Below the pieces are notes generated by a model. It did not search any database. It was not told where the DNA came from and was given only the letters and a program-made list of their open reading frames with translations. Both the position numbers and the translations under genes were made by a program. Source: Clarkia xantiana subsp. parviflora (taxonomy: Eukaryota; Streptophyta; Magnoliopsida; Myrtales; Onagraceae). Taken from it: a stretch of 64,000 nucleotides of DNA. This document shows, in pieces, positions 8,873-21,037 of this stretch; position 1 is the first letter of the stretch; each line of letters opens with the position of its first letter. The stretch lies in the NCBI GenBank assembly GCA_036873135.1, contig JAPTYO010000017.1, positions 16,678,001-16,742,000 of the forward strand. The letters run 5' to 3'.

Positions 8873-11430
8873 ATGACGAGTGATCGCAACCCTCCCGAAG
8901 AGGTTAACGCGAGAAATGCAAGAAAAAGGCCTGGACGTCCTAAGAAGTCTCCGGCAAGCAAAAGAGCAGGAGGTCAGAAGCCAGCTGGAAGCCAGCTGGA
9001 AGCCAGCTGGAAGCCAGCCGGGACCTTCCCATATACCGAGAGCTACTTCCGTAGCTTCATCCATGCTAACCGAGGATGTGCCCGACGCACAGCACAACCA
9101 CCAAGAACCAAATGGCGAGCATCGTTCACCCCCACCTAGTTTTGAGCCAGAGATGCATGATGATGATAAATTTCAGATAGAAACGCCGCAAAGCGAACAA
9201 CAAGGAACGGGAGCAAACCCGATGCCTTCGGTTACTCCAGCAATGATGGCTGCACTTGAAGAATTACTCGCATTTCGCGAGTCACTGAAAAATCAAGGAT
9301 ATGCGGCCCAACCACTTCCAACCGCCCAAGAACACGCTGCGCCGGCAAGAGAAATGTCGCAAGACACTACCCGCCAAGGCGGTCCATTCCAGGGCAGAGA
9401 CCAACATGTAGAAAATGCTTTCCAACATACAAGATATGAAGCCGCACGTTCATACACTCCTTCCCAAGGAGCCCGTCATTGGAGGAATGCAGAAAGGCAA
9501 CCCCCACACCACCGTTCACAGCAGCCAACGAAGGATGATCCCTTCCAGGCCACAAGCAGAGATCAATATGACATCCAGCATAACACTGGTTGGCGAATTC
9601 CTGCAACGGATTATGATGCGCCTGTAAAAGGGTTTACTGCTGAGATGTTAGAAAAAATTGTTGAGAAAAAGATGAAAGAAGCAAAGATGAAGGGTATGCA
9701 CGCACTTGAGGAAAAGGCGTCGCATCCGTTCAAGGACCAGCTTGTAAACAGTCGCGTCCCAGACGCACTTTACCAAATTGGAGGTGATCTCTATCGCGGA
9801 AATGGAAATCCAGTGGAACACGTGCAGAAGCACGAGGCCTCTCTGCTAGGAAGAACGAAGAACCCACACCACTTTGCAATGACGTTTTCACAAACTCTTG
9901 CTGGAACGGCAGCACACTGGTTCTTCTCGCTGCCATGCGGAAGCATCACCTCATGGGCAAACCTGAAGGCTAAGTTCATTCAGCGATATATGGGCGAACG
10001 CACATTGCTGAAAGGAACAAATGCTCTGGACGACGTCCAACAACAAAATGAAGAATCTCTCGCTGAGTATTACGTTCGCTTCAACCAGAATATCTCTGAT
10101 ATTCAGGGGAACCTGACGGAAGGAGAGATAGTACGAGCGTTCATCCGAAACCTCGGTTGGAGAGGCTACGCCTTAGAAGAAATGATGGCAAAGCGCCCAG
10201 CTGATACTCTAGAGGAGTTAGCCGCGAGAGTTAAAGAGTTTGTGGACCTAGAAAGGTTCAGGAACAAGAACAAGGCGAAAGTCTCTGCTGCAAAGGCAAA
10301 AGAAAACCCAAAGCAGAATCAAGCAAAACCGCCCTCAAGCGGTCAGCAAGGAAGAAATTGGCAGCCTCAGCCGAAAAGGCCTTTTCATGGATATTTCCAG
10401 AAACCAAGAGAAGTAAACCTCGCTGACTGCATTCCATTGAATGCGCCGCTGTCCGTGATATTGAAGGAAATGAAGGATGCGAACATGTGGAAAGAGTCGA
10501 ACAATTTCAGAAAAGGTCCGCTGGGGAAAGACAAAGACAAGTGGTGTGAAAACCACGAGGTCTTCGGCCACGAAACGGACAGCTGTGTCAGCCTACGTTT
10601 CCGCATTAACAACTTCGTCCTCAAGGGAGAATTGAAGCAATTCGTCGATCAAGGCGACAACCCCCCAAAGAAGAATCAAGCAGAGTTATCAAAGAAAGGA
10701 AGCAAAGGCAAAGAGAAAGTCAACGACAACCCTCCGCCGGCCAAGCGAGGTGTTATCAATGTCATCCACGGTGGACCTGGCGCCGGAGGTCAAGTGTCAA
10801 ATGCTCGGGAAGTTCATGCATCCCAAGCAGCAACATTGCCAAGATATGGAAAGCGCAAGCAACCGGAACAAGATGACGTGGTTATCCAATTTTCCAGGGA
10901 GAACTTAAAGCAGATCGTTTACCCTCACGATGATGCTTTAGTCATAACCATGGACATCGACGGATATGATGTGAAGAGAATCCTCGTTGATGGTGGAAGC
11001 TCCGCTGACATTTTACATGTCAAAGTCCTGGAGCAACTGGGAAAATCAGTTAAAGACTTGACTCCAGGAACTCTCTCGTTAGTCAGCTTTTCCGGGCAGC
11101 CACATACCCTCTTGGAACGATCACGCTTCCTGTAATCCTAGGCCAAGGGTGGAAAACTTTGCGCATCAACGTCACTTTTGTCGTTGTGGAATCTCTTGGG
11201 GCCTATAATGGAATTTTAGGGCGAACAACGATCAACCCTTACGTCATCGTGCCCTCTACTGTCCATCAGAAGATGAAATTTCCTATTGACCACGGGATCG
11301 GGGAAGTACTAGGCGACCAGATATCCGCAAGACGATGTTACGTCAACGCCCTAAGAGCAAAGCAGCATCTCCATGTGGCGATGGTGAATTCTTTCAAGAA
11401 GCAAAAAATTGTTGATTGTGGAAGGTGTGA
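8873..11430 (+). pseudogene. B gag1 and protease, frameshifted
   Basis: The likely start is ATG 8873, giving [11 protein letters not shown] followed by a basic RKRPGRPKK stretch. The frame changes inside an 11-bp repeat at 8977-9020, and the long frame then runs to 11135. It holds the capsid domain (HPFKDQL to VDLERF, about 9720-10255), a zinc-knuckle-like [15 protein letters not shown] (about 10540-10585), the linker NPPPAKRG and the protease core [13 protein letters not shown] (about 10980-11015). A one-base loss near 11100 breaks protease; the reading continues from 11159 with NVTFVVVES and NGILGRTTINP and ends with CYVNALRA near 11360. There is no reverse transcriptase after it. The protease break is shared with the copy at 1-965. 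Confidence 0.85.
8977..9020 (+). repeat. 11-bp tandem repeat in B gag1
   Basis: Four units of gaagccagctg (the last is gaagccagccg). Because 11 is not a multiple of 3, the copy number sets the frame, and the ATG frame (8873) and the long Gag frame are joined only if the number of units differs from that seen. Confidence 0.85.
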
Positions 11431-11886
11431 GCAAGCTGTTATAGTTTGGAATCCACAAGAGTACGTTCAGCATTCATCATGGAACCAGATGTGGCCCGTC
11501 AAGCAGGGTAAAGGTGAGCCAGTCATGAACTACTTCAACAGATTCGCAGCCAACGCCTCTTTGACGAAAGCAACAAGAGAGGAAGTGATAAGCGTGTTTT
11601 TTGCAAACATGAACGCCAAATCCTTCCTTCTCTTCGGGAGAACGCATGGATGTCGAACAACCAGGACCATGACGGATCTAAAAGACAAGCTCGAGACGGC
11701 AGACTTGTGTGAACAAGAACTGAGGTGGGGTACACCCCTCAGTTGGGACAAAGAAGTTCAAGCTGAAACGAACAAACAGGAAGGTGCGAGCATCAATATG
11801 GACAACATCTTCACACCGCTAAACACGGCTGTTGAAGACATTTACGTTAACCTACTCAAAAACAAGCTCCCGATTCCACTTGTTCC
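11431..11886 (+). pseudogene. B second gag-like module (gag2), first part
   Basis: After protease, and in the same open frame, the protein changes character. A Gag-like segment (PVMNYFNRFAANASLTKATR, VISVFFANM) is followed by a linker ending NLLKNKLPIPL. It then stops at the insertion point of A1 and resumes at 21038. The matching D2 segment (NKLPRPL) leads into the same kind of second zinc knuckle, so this is a shared feature and not debris. The parent of this second Gag is not in the window. Confidence 0.65.
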
Positions 11887-12205
11887 TGATGGGTCCGACT
11901 ACAGCCGTCAGGCCCTTTAACGATGAGGAAACGGCAGACAGGCCCACCGGGCCCAAAATGAAGGTCAAGATGACCTAGGAGAAGGGTCCCGACGAAGGGA
12001 GTCCCGATGATGAAAGGTCCCGACAGAGTCGGTTCCGACAGATGAGCTGGAAGCTCCCGATGAGAAGCCTTTAGGTAGGCCCCGATGATGAATCCCTGAG
12101 AATGATTGGCCCTGTCACGATGACGACGGGCCCCGAGCGGTGGCACAATGAGATAACTCTGGAGTCTCCGACGGGAGTCGGGACTCGTTACCAGAGGATA
12201 AGGCC

Positions 12206-12318
12206 AGGATACGCGGGGCGTGGCCGAGATACGCGGAACATGGTTAAGATACACTGAGCGTGGCCGAGATACGCGGGGCGTGGCCGAGATAAGCGAGATC
12301 ACATCCGAGATACGCGGG
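12206..12318 (+). repeat. U3 tandem motif in A1 LTR
   Basis: Five to six imperfect copies of a ~20-22 bp motif, gagatacgcggggcgtggc with variants such as aagatacactgagcgtggc. It lies about 60 bp upstream of the TATA box. It is present in every A LTR and in A', so probably a repeated transcription-factor site. Confidence 0.7.
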
Positions 12319-12371
12319 ATACGGGCTAACCACCCCCAACGGTTCACCAGGTACCTGAGGCACCTCTTCGC

Positions 12372-12380
12372 CTATAAAAA
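12372..12380 (+). promoter_or_regulatory. TATA box of A1 5' LTR
   Basis: ctataaaaa within cgcctataaaaaggc, the only good TATA box in the LTR; conserved in the other A LTRs (for example inverted at 33863-33869). Confidence 0.7.
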
Positions 12381-12584
12381 GGCAATAGGTGACCTCAGAA
12401 CACTTACGTTGAATTACATACCCTTTGAGATTATTTGCTTGCCAGTTCGTATTAGGCACTCATTTAAGCATCGGAGAGGGATTCTGGGTCACCGCCCGGT
12501 CTATCCCCTCTTGCAGGATTGCGTGGAGCAAAGGAGCTAGGATTGCTGTCAAAGTCCGTACCGGAGTTCCACCGTGATCCAACA

Positions 12585-12603
12585 TTGGCGCCGTCTGTGG
12601 GAA
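12585..12603 (+). other. Primer binding site of A1
   Basis: ttggcgccgtctgtgggaa directly after the LTR. The first part, tggcgccgt, is complementary to a tRNA ending ACGGCGCCA (as in plant tRNA-Asp); the match further in is imperfect, so the primer tRNA is not certain. Confidence 0.75.
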
Positions 12604-12620
12604 TCAAACAAAAAGCTGAT

Positions 12621-15600
12621 ATGCCTTCTACTCGATCGATGGCGGCTGGCAAGCACAGAAGACAGGGACAATCCGGTGGTTCCCGTCACCCCGCTGCAAC
12701 AAATCTGGATTCAGTGCCAGAACAGGAGGAAAACCAGAACCGTCCCCCGACTGAGCTCTCCCAGACAGGGGGGCACAATGGAGATCCCGAAGATATTGCT
12801 CCTCAGCACCAGGGCAATAGGGGGCAGGAGGCTCCCCCAGCTACAGACTTGACAAGGGTCGTGGCGGAAGCCATGCCCATGTTTCTGGCAGCCGTGGAGG
12901 CTCTCTTGGATCGGAGAGAGGCTGCAAGGAGGCAGGAGGAGATGCCCCCGTTGGAGGAAGTGGCCCCACCAACAGAGGGTCGGAACGCACAGGAAGCCCC
13001 GCCCCGAGGCCAGGACAGAAATAGGGCAACCGGTCAGCCGGAGAGGTTTGTGGTTGATGGGCCAGGACCAGTACAGCACAGGACCATTCCCCTGAATGGC
13101 CCCATTACTCACGACCAGGTGGTAAAGATTGTAAACATCTGTATGGGAGAGCAGAAGCCGCTGGTGTCGGAGCTAAGGGATCGATCCACTCATCCCTTCG
13201 TCCCCCGACTCATCGACACCCTAGCCCCTCCTGGGCTAGGCATCCCCACGATAAAGGAGTACGATGGCGAAGGAGATCCAGTTAGCCATGTCCAGAAACA
13301 CCTCATGGCGTGTCTGGGAAGAGCCCCGAGTGAAGACATCGTGTGTACGCTGTTCCCGAACACACTTGGAGAAAGAGCCCTGACCTGGTTCTTTAGTCTG
13401 CCTCCAGGCTGCATCACTTGCTGGGCAGATATGCATGATCGATTCATTCAGCAGTACCAGGGTCGGAGACGTTTATTAAAGAGCGTGAGGTCCCTGACCC
13501 AGGTGGTGCAGAGGCCCGACGAATCACTGGCTCATTATTACCAGCGGTACACGGCCAGTGTGGCAGAGATCGACGAAGAGATCTCGGAAGGTGAGCCCAT
13601 CCGTACCTTCATTCGGAACTTAACGGCCCCCTATGGTTCCGACCTGATGCACAGCGTGGCTGAGAAAGCTGTGTGGAATATGGAGGCACTACAGAAGAGG
13701 GTGAAACGGCAAATCGATGTCCAGGAGTCGAAGATAGCCGCAGGAGAGTTGGAGCCCCCAAAATCGAATAAGGGGAAGCAGTCGATTAAACCTTCGGACG
13801 ACCGCAAATCAAAGGGCAAACCCGACAGCAGTAGGAATCGAGGCCGCCCTGATCGAAGGGACGATAGGCGTTCCTCAAGGAAAGATAAGCGAGAGGATCT
13901 CGACATTCCTCTCGAGATGGGAGGAAGTACTGACGGTCATGGAACGACAGGGTATCTCTCAATACCCCCCAAAGAAGGATGGAGAATTCTTGGGATCTCG
14001 CACGGATCGCTACTGCCGATTTCACCGCGCAAATGGTCACGACACCAACCACTGTCGAGAACTGAAGAAGGAGATCGAAAAGCTAATCCAGAAGGGGAAG
14101 CTCAAGGAATTCATCGGGGATAAGCGGTGTCGATCCCGCTCTCGGTCCCGATTGCGGTCCCGTTCCCGATCCCGCGATCGGTCCCCAAAAAAGAAGAGAA
14201 CCGATCCAGAGTCATCCGGTGCTCGCAAGGAGAGACGGGGCACTATCAACGTGATTCATGGAGGGTTTGCTGCTGGAGGTGATACCTCATCCGCCCGAGA
14301 GGTCTATGCCTCTAGAATCCCTACGGCAGTGGTGTTGGGTAAGAGGTCCCGATCCTGGACCTTGAAAGAAGAGATGGTAATTTCCTTCTCGTCGGAAGAC
14401 CTCATAGGCGTGGAGACTCCGCGCGACGATGCCTTGGTGGTAACCTTGGATGCAGATGGGTTTGAAATGAAGAGAATTCTAATCGACGGGGGGAGCTCCT
14501 CCGACATCCTATTCATGGACGCGCTGGAGGCTATGGGAAAGACGAAGAAAGATCTAAAGGAGGCAAACTTCCCGATGGTCGGGTTCTCTGGCTCAACCTC
14601 CTATCCGCTAGGAGTAATCACCTTACCAGTGGAGTTTGGTAGCGGGTGGAAATCAGAAAGGAGGAACGTGGAATTTGTCGTGGTTGATTCCGCGGGGACC
14701 TACAACGCGATTATCGGGAGAACCACCATTAATCCCCTGATGCCGGTTGCCTCGACAGTGCACCAGAAGATGAAGTTCCCGACCGACCATGGAGTCGGAG
14801 AGGTTAAGGGCGACCAGGTGGCTTCTCGAAAATGCTATGTTAACGCCACCCGAAGGAGGAGACGAGAGGCCATGACTGTCCTTCAAACAGACACGGATCC
14901 TAGAGAAGAGTTTGGACGTCCCGCCCCCGTAGAAGATTCGAAATATGTCGAGATCGACGGACCCCAGAGGAAGGTGAAAATCGGGTCTGCCCTGACTGAA
15001 GAGACAGCCCAAAAATTAATTGAAATATTGAAGGAGTTTAAGGAGCTGTTTGCCTGGTCCCCCAGCGATATGCCAGGAATCAGCCCCGATGTGATTGTAC
15101 ATGAGCTGAAGATAGACCCTGCGATCAAGCCTATCACACAAAAAAGGCGTCCAATGGGCACAGATAAGAAGATCGCGATCCAGCAAGAGGTGGGCAGGTT
15201 GCTCGATGCTGGGTTTATTAAAGAGCTCCGATTCCAAACTTGGGTTGTTAATCCCGTGCTGGTAAAAAAGACTAACGGGAAATGGCGAATGTGTGTGGAT
15301 TTCCGCGACCTGAACAAGGCTTGCCCAAAGGACTGTTACCCACTCCCGAGGATCGACCAGCTGGTGGATGCCACGTCGGGACATGAGCTGTTAAGTTTCA
15401 TGGATGCGTATTCAGGCTACAACCAGATCAAGATGGCCAAGGAAGACGCTCCCCATACAGCGTTCTACGCAGACAGTGACATCTACCACTACGATGTCAT
15501 GCCTTTCGGGTTAATCAATGGTGGGGTAACCTACCAACGGATGGTGAACAAACTGTTTGGAGATATGCTGGGAGAAACCATGGAATCTTACGTGGATGAT

Positions 15601-18221
15601 ATGCTGGTGAAGTCCCGACAAGTCGAGGATCATGTGCACAACCTAACCATGGCATTTGAGCGGATGAGGCTCCATCAAGTTCGCTTGAACCCGACGAAAT
15701 GCGCCTTCGGAGTCCACTCCGGGAAATTTTTGGGCTTTATGGTGAGCCAAAGAGGAATCGAGGGGAATCCCGAGAACCTGAGGGCAATCGAGGAGATGCA
15801 GTCTCCGATAAATCATCGAGAGGTACAAGTGCTGAATGGCCGACTAGCTGCAATGAATCGCTTCTTGTCCAAAGCCAGCGACCGATCAATGCCGTTTTTT
15901 GAAGTCCTGAGGGCCAACAAGAAATTCGAATGGACCGCCAAATGTGAAGAGGCGTTCCAAGCACTCAAGCAACACCTTCGCACACTCCCGCCGTTGGCGA
16001 AACCGGTCCCAGGCGAGCCGCTCTACCTTTATTTGGCTGTTTCTGAATTTGCCATTAGCTCTGTGTTAGTAAAAATTGTCGAGGGTAATCAAGTCCCCGT
16101 CTATTATGTAAGCAAGGCGTTTGCCAAGTCTGAATTAAACTATCCCGCCGTTGAGAAGTACCTCTTTGCGTTGATTATTACTGCTCGGAAGCTAAGGCCT
16201 TATTTCCACGCACACGAGATTACTGTGCTGACGAACCAGCCTTTGAAGCATTTTTTGAACCGACCGGATGCGTCGGGAAGATTAGTGAAATGGGCAGTAG
16301 AGCTTAGTGAGTTTCGCATACACTTCGCTCCAAGAACAGCCATTAAAGGCCAGGCATTGGCGGATTTTATAGCAGAATCTACAGCCCCCGATCTGGAAGA
16401 AGCGGGCCCTGTAGAGGGGGCAACCATGGAGGTCCCGATAGAAGAACAACCAGAGAGGGCAGAGCAATCAGAACAGCCAAACAAGGAAAATACCTGGGAG
16501 ATGTACACGGATGGCTCCGCGAGTCGGACGGATCAGGAGCGGGCTTTTTGTTGATACCACCGGGTGAAGCTGAACCGCTCCGATACGCCTTGGCTTTAAC
16601 ATTCAAGGCCACAAACAACGAAGCGGAGTATGAAGCTCTTATCACGGGCCTAAAAATTGCTAAAGGCACTGGAATCGATCACCTGAGAGTGAAGTGCGAC
16701 GCAGCTTTAATCGTGAACCAGGTTAAAGGGCGATACGAAGCAAGGAGTCCAATAATGAAGAAGTATCTGCGAGAGGTACAAGCCCTGAAAGAGAGCTTCA
16801 AAAGTTTCGATATCGAGGCAATTCCGAGGGAGGAAAATGTAGAGGCAGATGCTTTGAGCAAATTTGCCATGGGGGCACCCTTGGAAGAAAATCGGAAGGT
16901 ACACTACTTGGAGAAGGTAATCCTATCGACCATCGACCCGACGCAGGTGTGCACCGTTGAGGCAAAATCAGAGGAGGAACCCACTTGGATGACCCCGATA
17001 GTCGCGTATTTGACTACGGGGGCAGTCCCCGATGATAAAGTAGCAGCGGACAGGATACGTCGGATCGCGGCCAATTATGTGATGCTAGACGATCAGCTGT
17101 ACAAGAAGGGCTGGTTCTCGACTCCGTACTTGAAGTGTGTGGCAGAACCCGACACCAATCGGATTCTGAAGGAAGTACACGAAGGGGTCGTGGCTTGTCA
17201 TGAAGGGGCCCGATCCATCATGAGGAAAGTGCTGAACTTGGGCTATTATTGGCCCACGATGAACAAGGAAGCAACGGCGTTGGTCCAATCCTGCGACGCG
17301 TGCCAGAGGTACGCCCCGAGTATCGTGGCTCCGGCCGCCAATCTGACATCCATCAAAAGCGCTTGGCCCTTCGCGCAGTGGGGCATCGACTTGGTGGGAC
17401 CTCTTCCACAAGCATAAGGACAATGTAAGTATTTACTTGTAGCAATCGATTATTTTTCGAAATGGATAGAGGCGAAGGCATTGGCCAAAACAACGGGGAA
17501 CCAGATCGTCAAGTTCCTCCAAACCCACATCGTGTCCAGATACGGGATTCCTAAGGTGGTGATCAGCGACAATGGCCCACCGTTTCACGGCTCTCAGGTG
17601 AGGGAGTATCTGGAGGAATTGAACATTGAGCATCGGACCGCCTCCGTACGCCATGCTCAGACTAATGGCCAGGTGGAGTCAGCCAACAAAATCGTGATGG
17701 ATGGCCTGAAGAAGAGGGTCTATGCCTTGAAGGGCAAGTGGCTGAATGAACTGGAAAACGTGCTTTGGGCTGTTAGAACGACACCCAAACGATCAACGGG
17801 GGAGACTCCGTTTGGCCTCGTTTATGGCATGGAAGCTGTCGCCCCCGTGGAGGTAGCTGTGGCGTCCCATCGGATGAGATATTACGAGCCCCTGACGAAC
17901 GATGAAATGAGACGTCTAGACTTGGACTTACTCGAAGAGAAGAGGCGGGAAGCCGATGAAGTCCAAGCTCGAATGCGTTTGGCGACGGCCAGGTACTACA
18001 ATCGGCGAGTGAAATCCCGACAGTTCTTCGTCGGGGAGCTGGTTTGGCATCGCAACGAGTTCACCCTTTTGGATCGAGTCAACAAGATGTCACCAAAATG
18101 GGAAGGACCTTATAAGGTCGTGGGGATGCCAGCTCCAAATGCGTACAAGTTGGAAGACCTCGATGGCAGAACGTTAAAGCATTCTTTTAGTGGCGAACAC
18201 TTGAAGAAACACCATGCTTAA
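12621..18221 (+). pseudogene. gag-pol: A1 gag-pol polyprotein, three disabling lesions
   Basis: It starts at ATG 12621 (MPSTRSMAAGKHRRQ) and ends LKKHHA at 18221. It encodes capsid, knuckle, Arg/Ser-rich region, protease, reverse transcriptase, two RNase H domains and integrase, as described for A4. Lesions relative to A4: a 5-nt loss near 13912-13922 at the end of the capsid linker (frameshift), a 1-nt loss near 16524 at the start of the second RNase H (frameshift) and a CAA to TAA stop at 17415-17417 inside integrase. The first RNase H has LTNQPLKHF where active enzymes have an Asp. Confidence 0.95.
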
Positions 18222-19270
18222 AGAAAGTCGCCTTAAGTGGTGCCCGATAAAGTCGCCTTAAGTGGTGCCCGATGTAAAATCGCCTTAAGTGGTGTATGTT
18301 GTTTATCGTTTAATTCGATGTAAGCCAATTTTTTGCCGTCAATAAATAAAGAGGTTGCTTCTAATCAGAGTTATCCTTAGATTTATGCTAAGTGCCAAAG
18401 TCGCCTTGAGTGGTGCACGAGAAAAGTTGCCTTAAGTGGTGCACGAGAAAAGTCGCCTTGAGTGGTGCACGATATAAAGTCGCCTTGAGTGGTGCACGAT
18501 CCTTAGATTCATTCTAAGTATCAAAAAGTCGTCTTAAGTAGTGCACGATATCAAGTCACCTTAAGCGGTGCACGATATAAAGTCACCTTAAGTGGTGCAC
18601 GATATAAAGTCGCCTTGAGTGGTGCACGATACTAAGCCGCCTTGAGTGGTGCGTGATCCTTAGATTTACTCTAAGTAATAACTAAGTCGTCTTAAGTGAT
18701 GCACGGAATTAAGTCGTCTTGAGTAGTGCGCGGAACTAAGTCGCCTTAAGTGGTGCACGAGAAAGTCGCCTTGAGTGGTGCACGAGAAAAGTCGCCTTGA
18801 GTGGTGCGCGATCCTTAGATTTATTCAAAGTATCAAAAAGTCGCCTTGAGTGGTGCACGATCCTTAGATTTATTCTAAGTATCATAAAGTCGCCTTTAGT
18901 GGTGCACGATACTAAGTCGCCTTAAGTGGTGCACGAGAAAAGTCGCCTTGAGTGGACCACGATATTAAGTTTGTCTTAAGTGACGCGTGATTCTTAGATT
19001 CACTCTAAGTAATATTAAGTCGCCTTAAGTGGTGCACGGAAAAAAGTCGCCTTAAGTGGTGCACGATATAAAGTCGCCTTGAGTGGTGCATGATATTAAG
19101 TCGTCTTAAGTGATGCGCGATTCTTAGATTTACTCTAAGTAATATTAAGTCGCCTTAAGTGGTGCACGGAAAAAAGTCGCCTTAAGCGGTACATGATGAT
19201 AAGTCGCCTTAAGTGGTGCAAGTTAGTAAATCGTCTTAAGTGATGTACGAGAACATCTTAAGTGTCGAGG
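18222..19270 (+). repeat. Tandem array of A1 (about 26-bp units)
   Basis: Dozens of imperfect units of the form aagtcgccttgagtggtgcacgatat. Every several units a tccttagatttattctaagtat block is interspersed, giving a higher-order pattern. It starts right at the gag-pol stop codon and ends just before the antisense ORF remnant. Same repeat family as in A2, A3 and A4 but with different dominant variants. Confidence 0.92.
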
Positions 19271-19411
19271 TTTCGACTTAAGAGAGTATAGTAAAGCCAC
19301 CGGGAGAAGTGCAATGAAAGAATCGGAACTAAGAAAGTCTGATATTAATGAGGCTCGAAGGCCCGATGATTACAAAAGGAGGAGAATACAAAGATTCTAG
19401 CGATAAGCAGT

Positions 19412-19817
19412 TAGGCCTAATCCTTGTTAGCGGCATCAACAGGAACAGGGTCCGCAAGGTCTAGGGCAGAAGGCTCCATAGGGTTAGCCGTTGGAGGATT
19501 GGCTATCGGGTCATGGGATCGAGGAGTTTCCGATGAAGAAGTAGCTCCTCTTCACTCTGAACTTGTGGTATGCATTTCTGGCCTTGAGCATAGGCTTCTC
19601 TGGCGGAAATGATACATCCTTCCCGGAGAGCTGCATCATAAGCAGTGCTGAAAATTTCGTTCATAACATAGTCAAAGTTGAAAGGCTTCCTTCCCTCGAA
19701 ACCAGATCCACTGTCTGAAATCAGCCATTGAAAGGGATGTTAGGTTTTTCCTGAAAATTACAATCAAACTAAGCAAAGACGAAGGCGAACAATAGAGAAG
19801 AAACCCTTACCTGACAT
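19412..19817 (-). pseudogene. A1 antisense ORF, internally deleted
   Basis: Only the ends of the gene remain. The tiny first exon (ATG at 19815-19817, donor at 19810-19809) is followed by an intron, with acceptor just before 19714. The first part of exon 2 has KPFNFDY and AYDAALREGC, as in A2. The sequence then jumps near 19600 to the C-terminal tail with stop near 19412. The transposon-like domain, basic region and coiled coil are gone. Confidence 0.8.
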
Positions 19818-19949
19818 GATAATTGAAGGCTGGAAGGATGAACCTGACATTGCCGGAGAGATGGCCGAAGAAACATTAAGGTCTCAAGAGTTGCAGAAAG
19901 GTTTCGAAAATTTGTAGATGATAAGAGGAAACTAAACCCTGGGTAATGA

Positions 19950-19956
19950 TTTTATA
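19950..19956 (-). promoter_or_regulatory. Putative TATA box of the A1 antisense ORF
   Basis: TATAAAA on the - strand, about 135-140 bp upstream of the antisense ATG at 19817; equivalent to those in A2 (23788) and A' (3722). Retained although the gene body is deleted. Confidence 0.55.
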
Positions 19957-20327
19957 GACGAAGAGGACAGTCGAAGGGGCACTTTAATCTGAACCGTCGA
20001 AGTTGAAGCATTCTAATCTGGTCCGTTGAGATGAAACGTGCGGAATGGCAGCAGGTGCAATGATGAAATATCCTGAAAAGTACTTTTCAGAAAAAGCAGA
20101 CACAGAGAATCAGGCACGGGTACTGATGACGTCACTTCACCATCTACTGCATTTAATGAACTGCGGAATCGAGGAGACCCCTGGGATTTGGCAGTTACCT
20201 ACTAAACGCTGAGGATACGTGAAGGAGAAGACTGATAATTGAGTGACTGAACCAAGGGAAAGATCCCCGATTCCAGTATCGAAAGGTCGAGAGTTGGAAG
20301 ACACGACGAACTAAAAGTCCCTCATGT
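19957..20327. other. A1 antisense-gene upstream region
   Basis: No ORF. Homologous to 23414-23787 of A2 (inverted): the same succession from PPT through a gtcacttca segment and a gctttttctg motif to the TATA box. Confidence 0.5.
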
Positions 20328-20339
20328 CTTGGGGGCAAA
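20328..20339 (+). other. Polypurine tract of A1
   Basis: cttgggggcaaa immediately 5' of the 3' LTR. Confidence 0.8.
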
Positions 20340-21037
20340 TGATGGGTCCGACTACAGCCGTCAGGCCCTTTAACGATAAGGAAACGGCAGATAGGCCCAC
20401 CGGGCCCAAAATGAAGGTCAAGATGACCTAGGAGAAGGGTCCCGACGAAGGGAGTCCCGATGATGGAAGGTCCCGACAGAGTCGGTTCCGACAGATGAGC
20501 TGGAAGCTCCCGATGAGAAGCCTTTAGGTAGGCCCCGATGATGAATCCCTGAGAATGATTGTCCCTGTCACGATGACGAGGGGCCCCGAGCGGTGGCACA
20601 ATGAGATAACTCTGGAGTCTCCGACGGGAGTCGGGACTCGTTACCAGAGGATAAGGCCAGGATACGCGGGGCGTGGCCGAGATTCGCGGAACGTGGTTAA
20701 GATACACTGAGCGTGGCCGAGATACGCGGGGCGTGGCCGAGATAAGCGAGATCACATCCGAGATACGTGGGATACGGGCTAACCACCCCCAACGGTTCAC
20801 CAGGTACCTGAGGCACCTCTTCGCCTATAAAAAGGCAAGAGGTGACCTCAGAACACTTACGTTGAATTACATACCCTTTGAGATTATTTGCTTGCCAGTT
20901 CGTATTAGGCACTCATTTAAGCATCGGAGAGGGATTCTGGGTCACCGCCCGGTCTATCCCCTCTTGCAGGATTGCGTGGAACAAAGGAGCTAGGATTGCT
21001 GTCAAAGTCCGTACCGGAGTTCCACCGTGATCCAACA
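20340..21037 (+). repeat. 3' LTR of A1
   Basis: 698 bp, same ends as the 5' LTR, followed by target copy gttcc at 21038-21042. Confidence 0.96.

Larger units (their letters stand above)
11887..12584 (+). repeat. 5' LTR of A1
   Basis: TGATGGGTCC to GATCCAACA. U3 has the tandem gagatacgcggggcgtggc motif; TATA at 12372-12380 (ctataaaaa). Confidence 0.96.
11887..21037 (+). mobile_element. Element A1, full-length Tat-type gypsy element in B
   Basis: LTRs of 698 bp at both ends (11887-12584, 20340-21037) and a perfect 5-bp duplication gttcc (11882-11886, 21038-21042). The order is 5' LTR, PBS, gag-pol, tandem array, antisense ORF remnant, PPT, 3' LTR. Total 9151 bp. By eye the LTRs differ at about 10 positions, a recent insertion. 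It is shorter than A2 because most of the antisense ORF is deleted. Confidence 0.96.

Noticed and set aside
12244..12459. Small ORFs in LTRs (many of 62-106 codons)
   Set aside because: They derive from U3 repeats and R/U5 sequence and have no recognisable domain.
18222..19270. Regular short repeats that could suggest a CRISPR array
   Set aside because: Units are adjacent and spacer-free, in a plant retrotransposon; no cas genes. It is a tandem satellite-like array.
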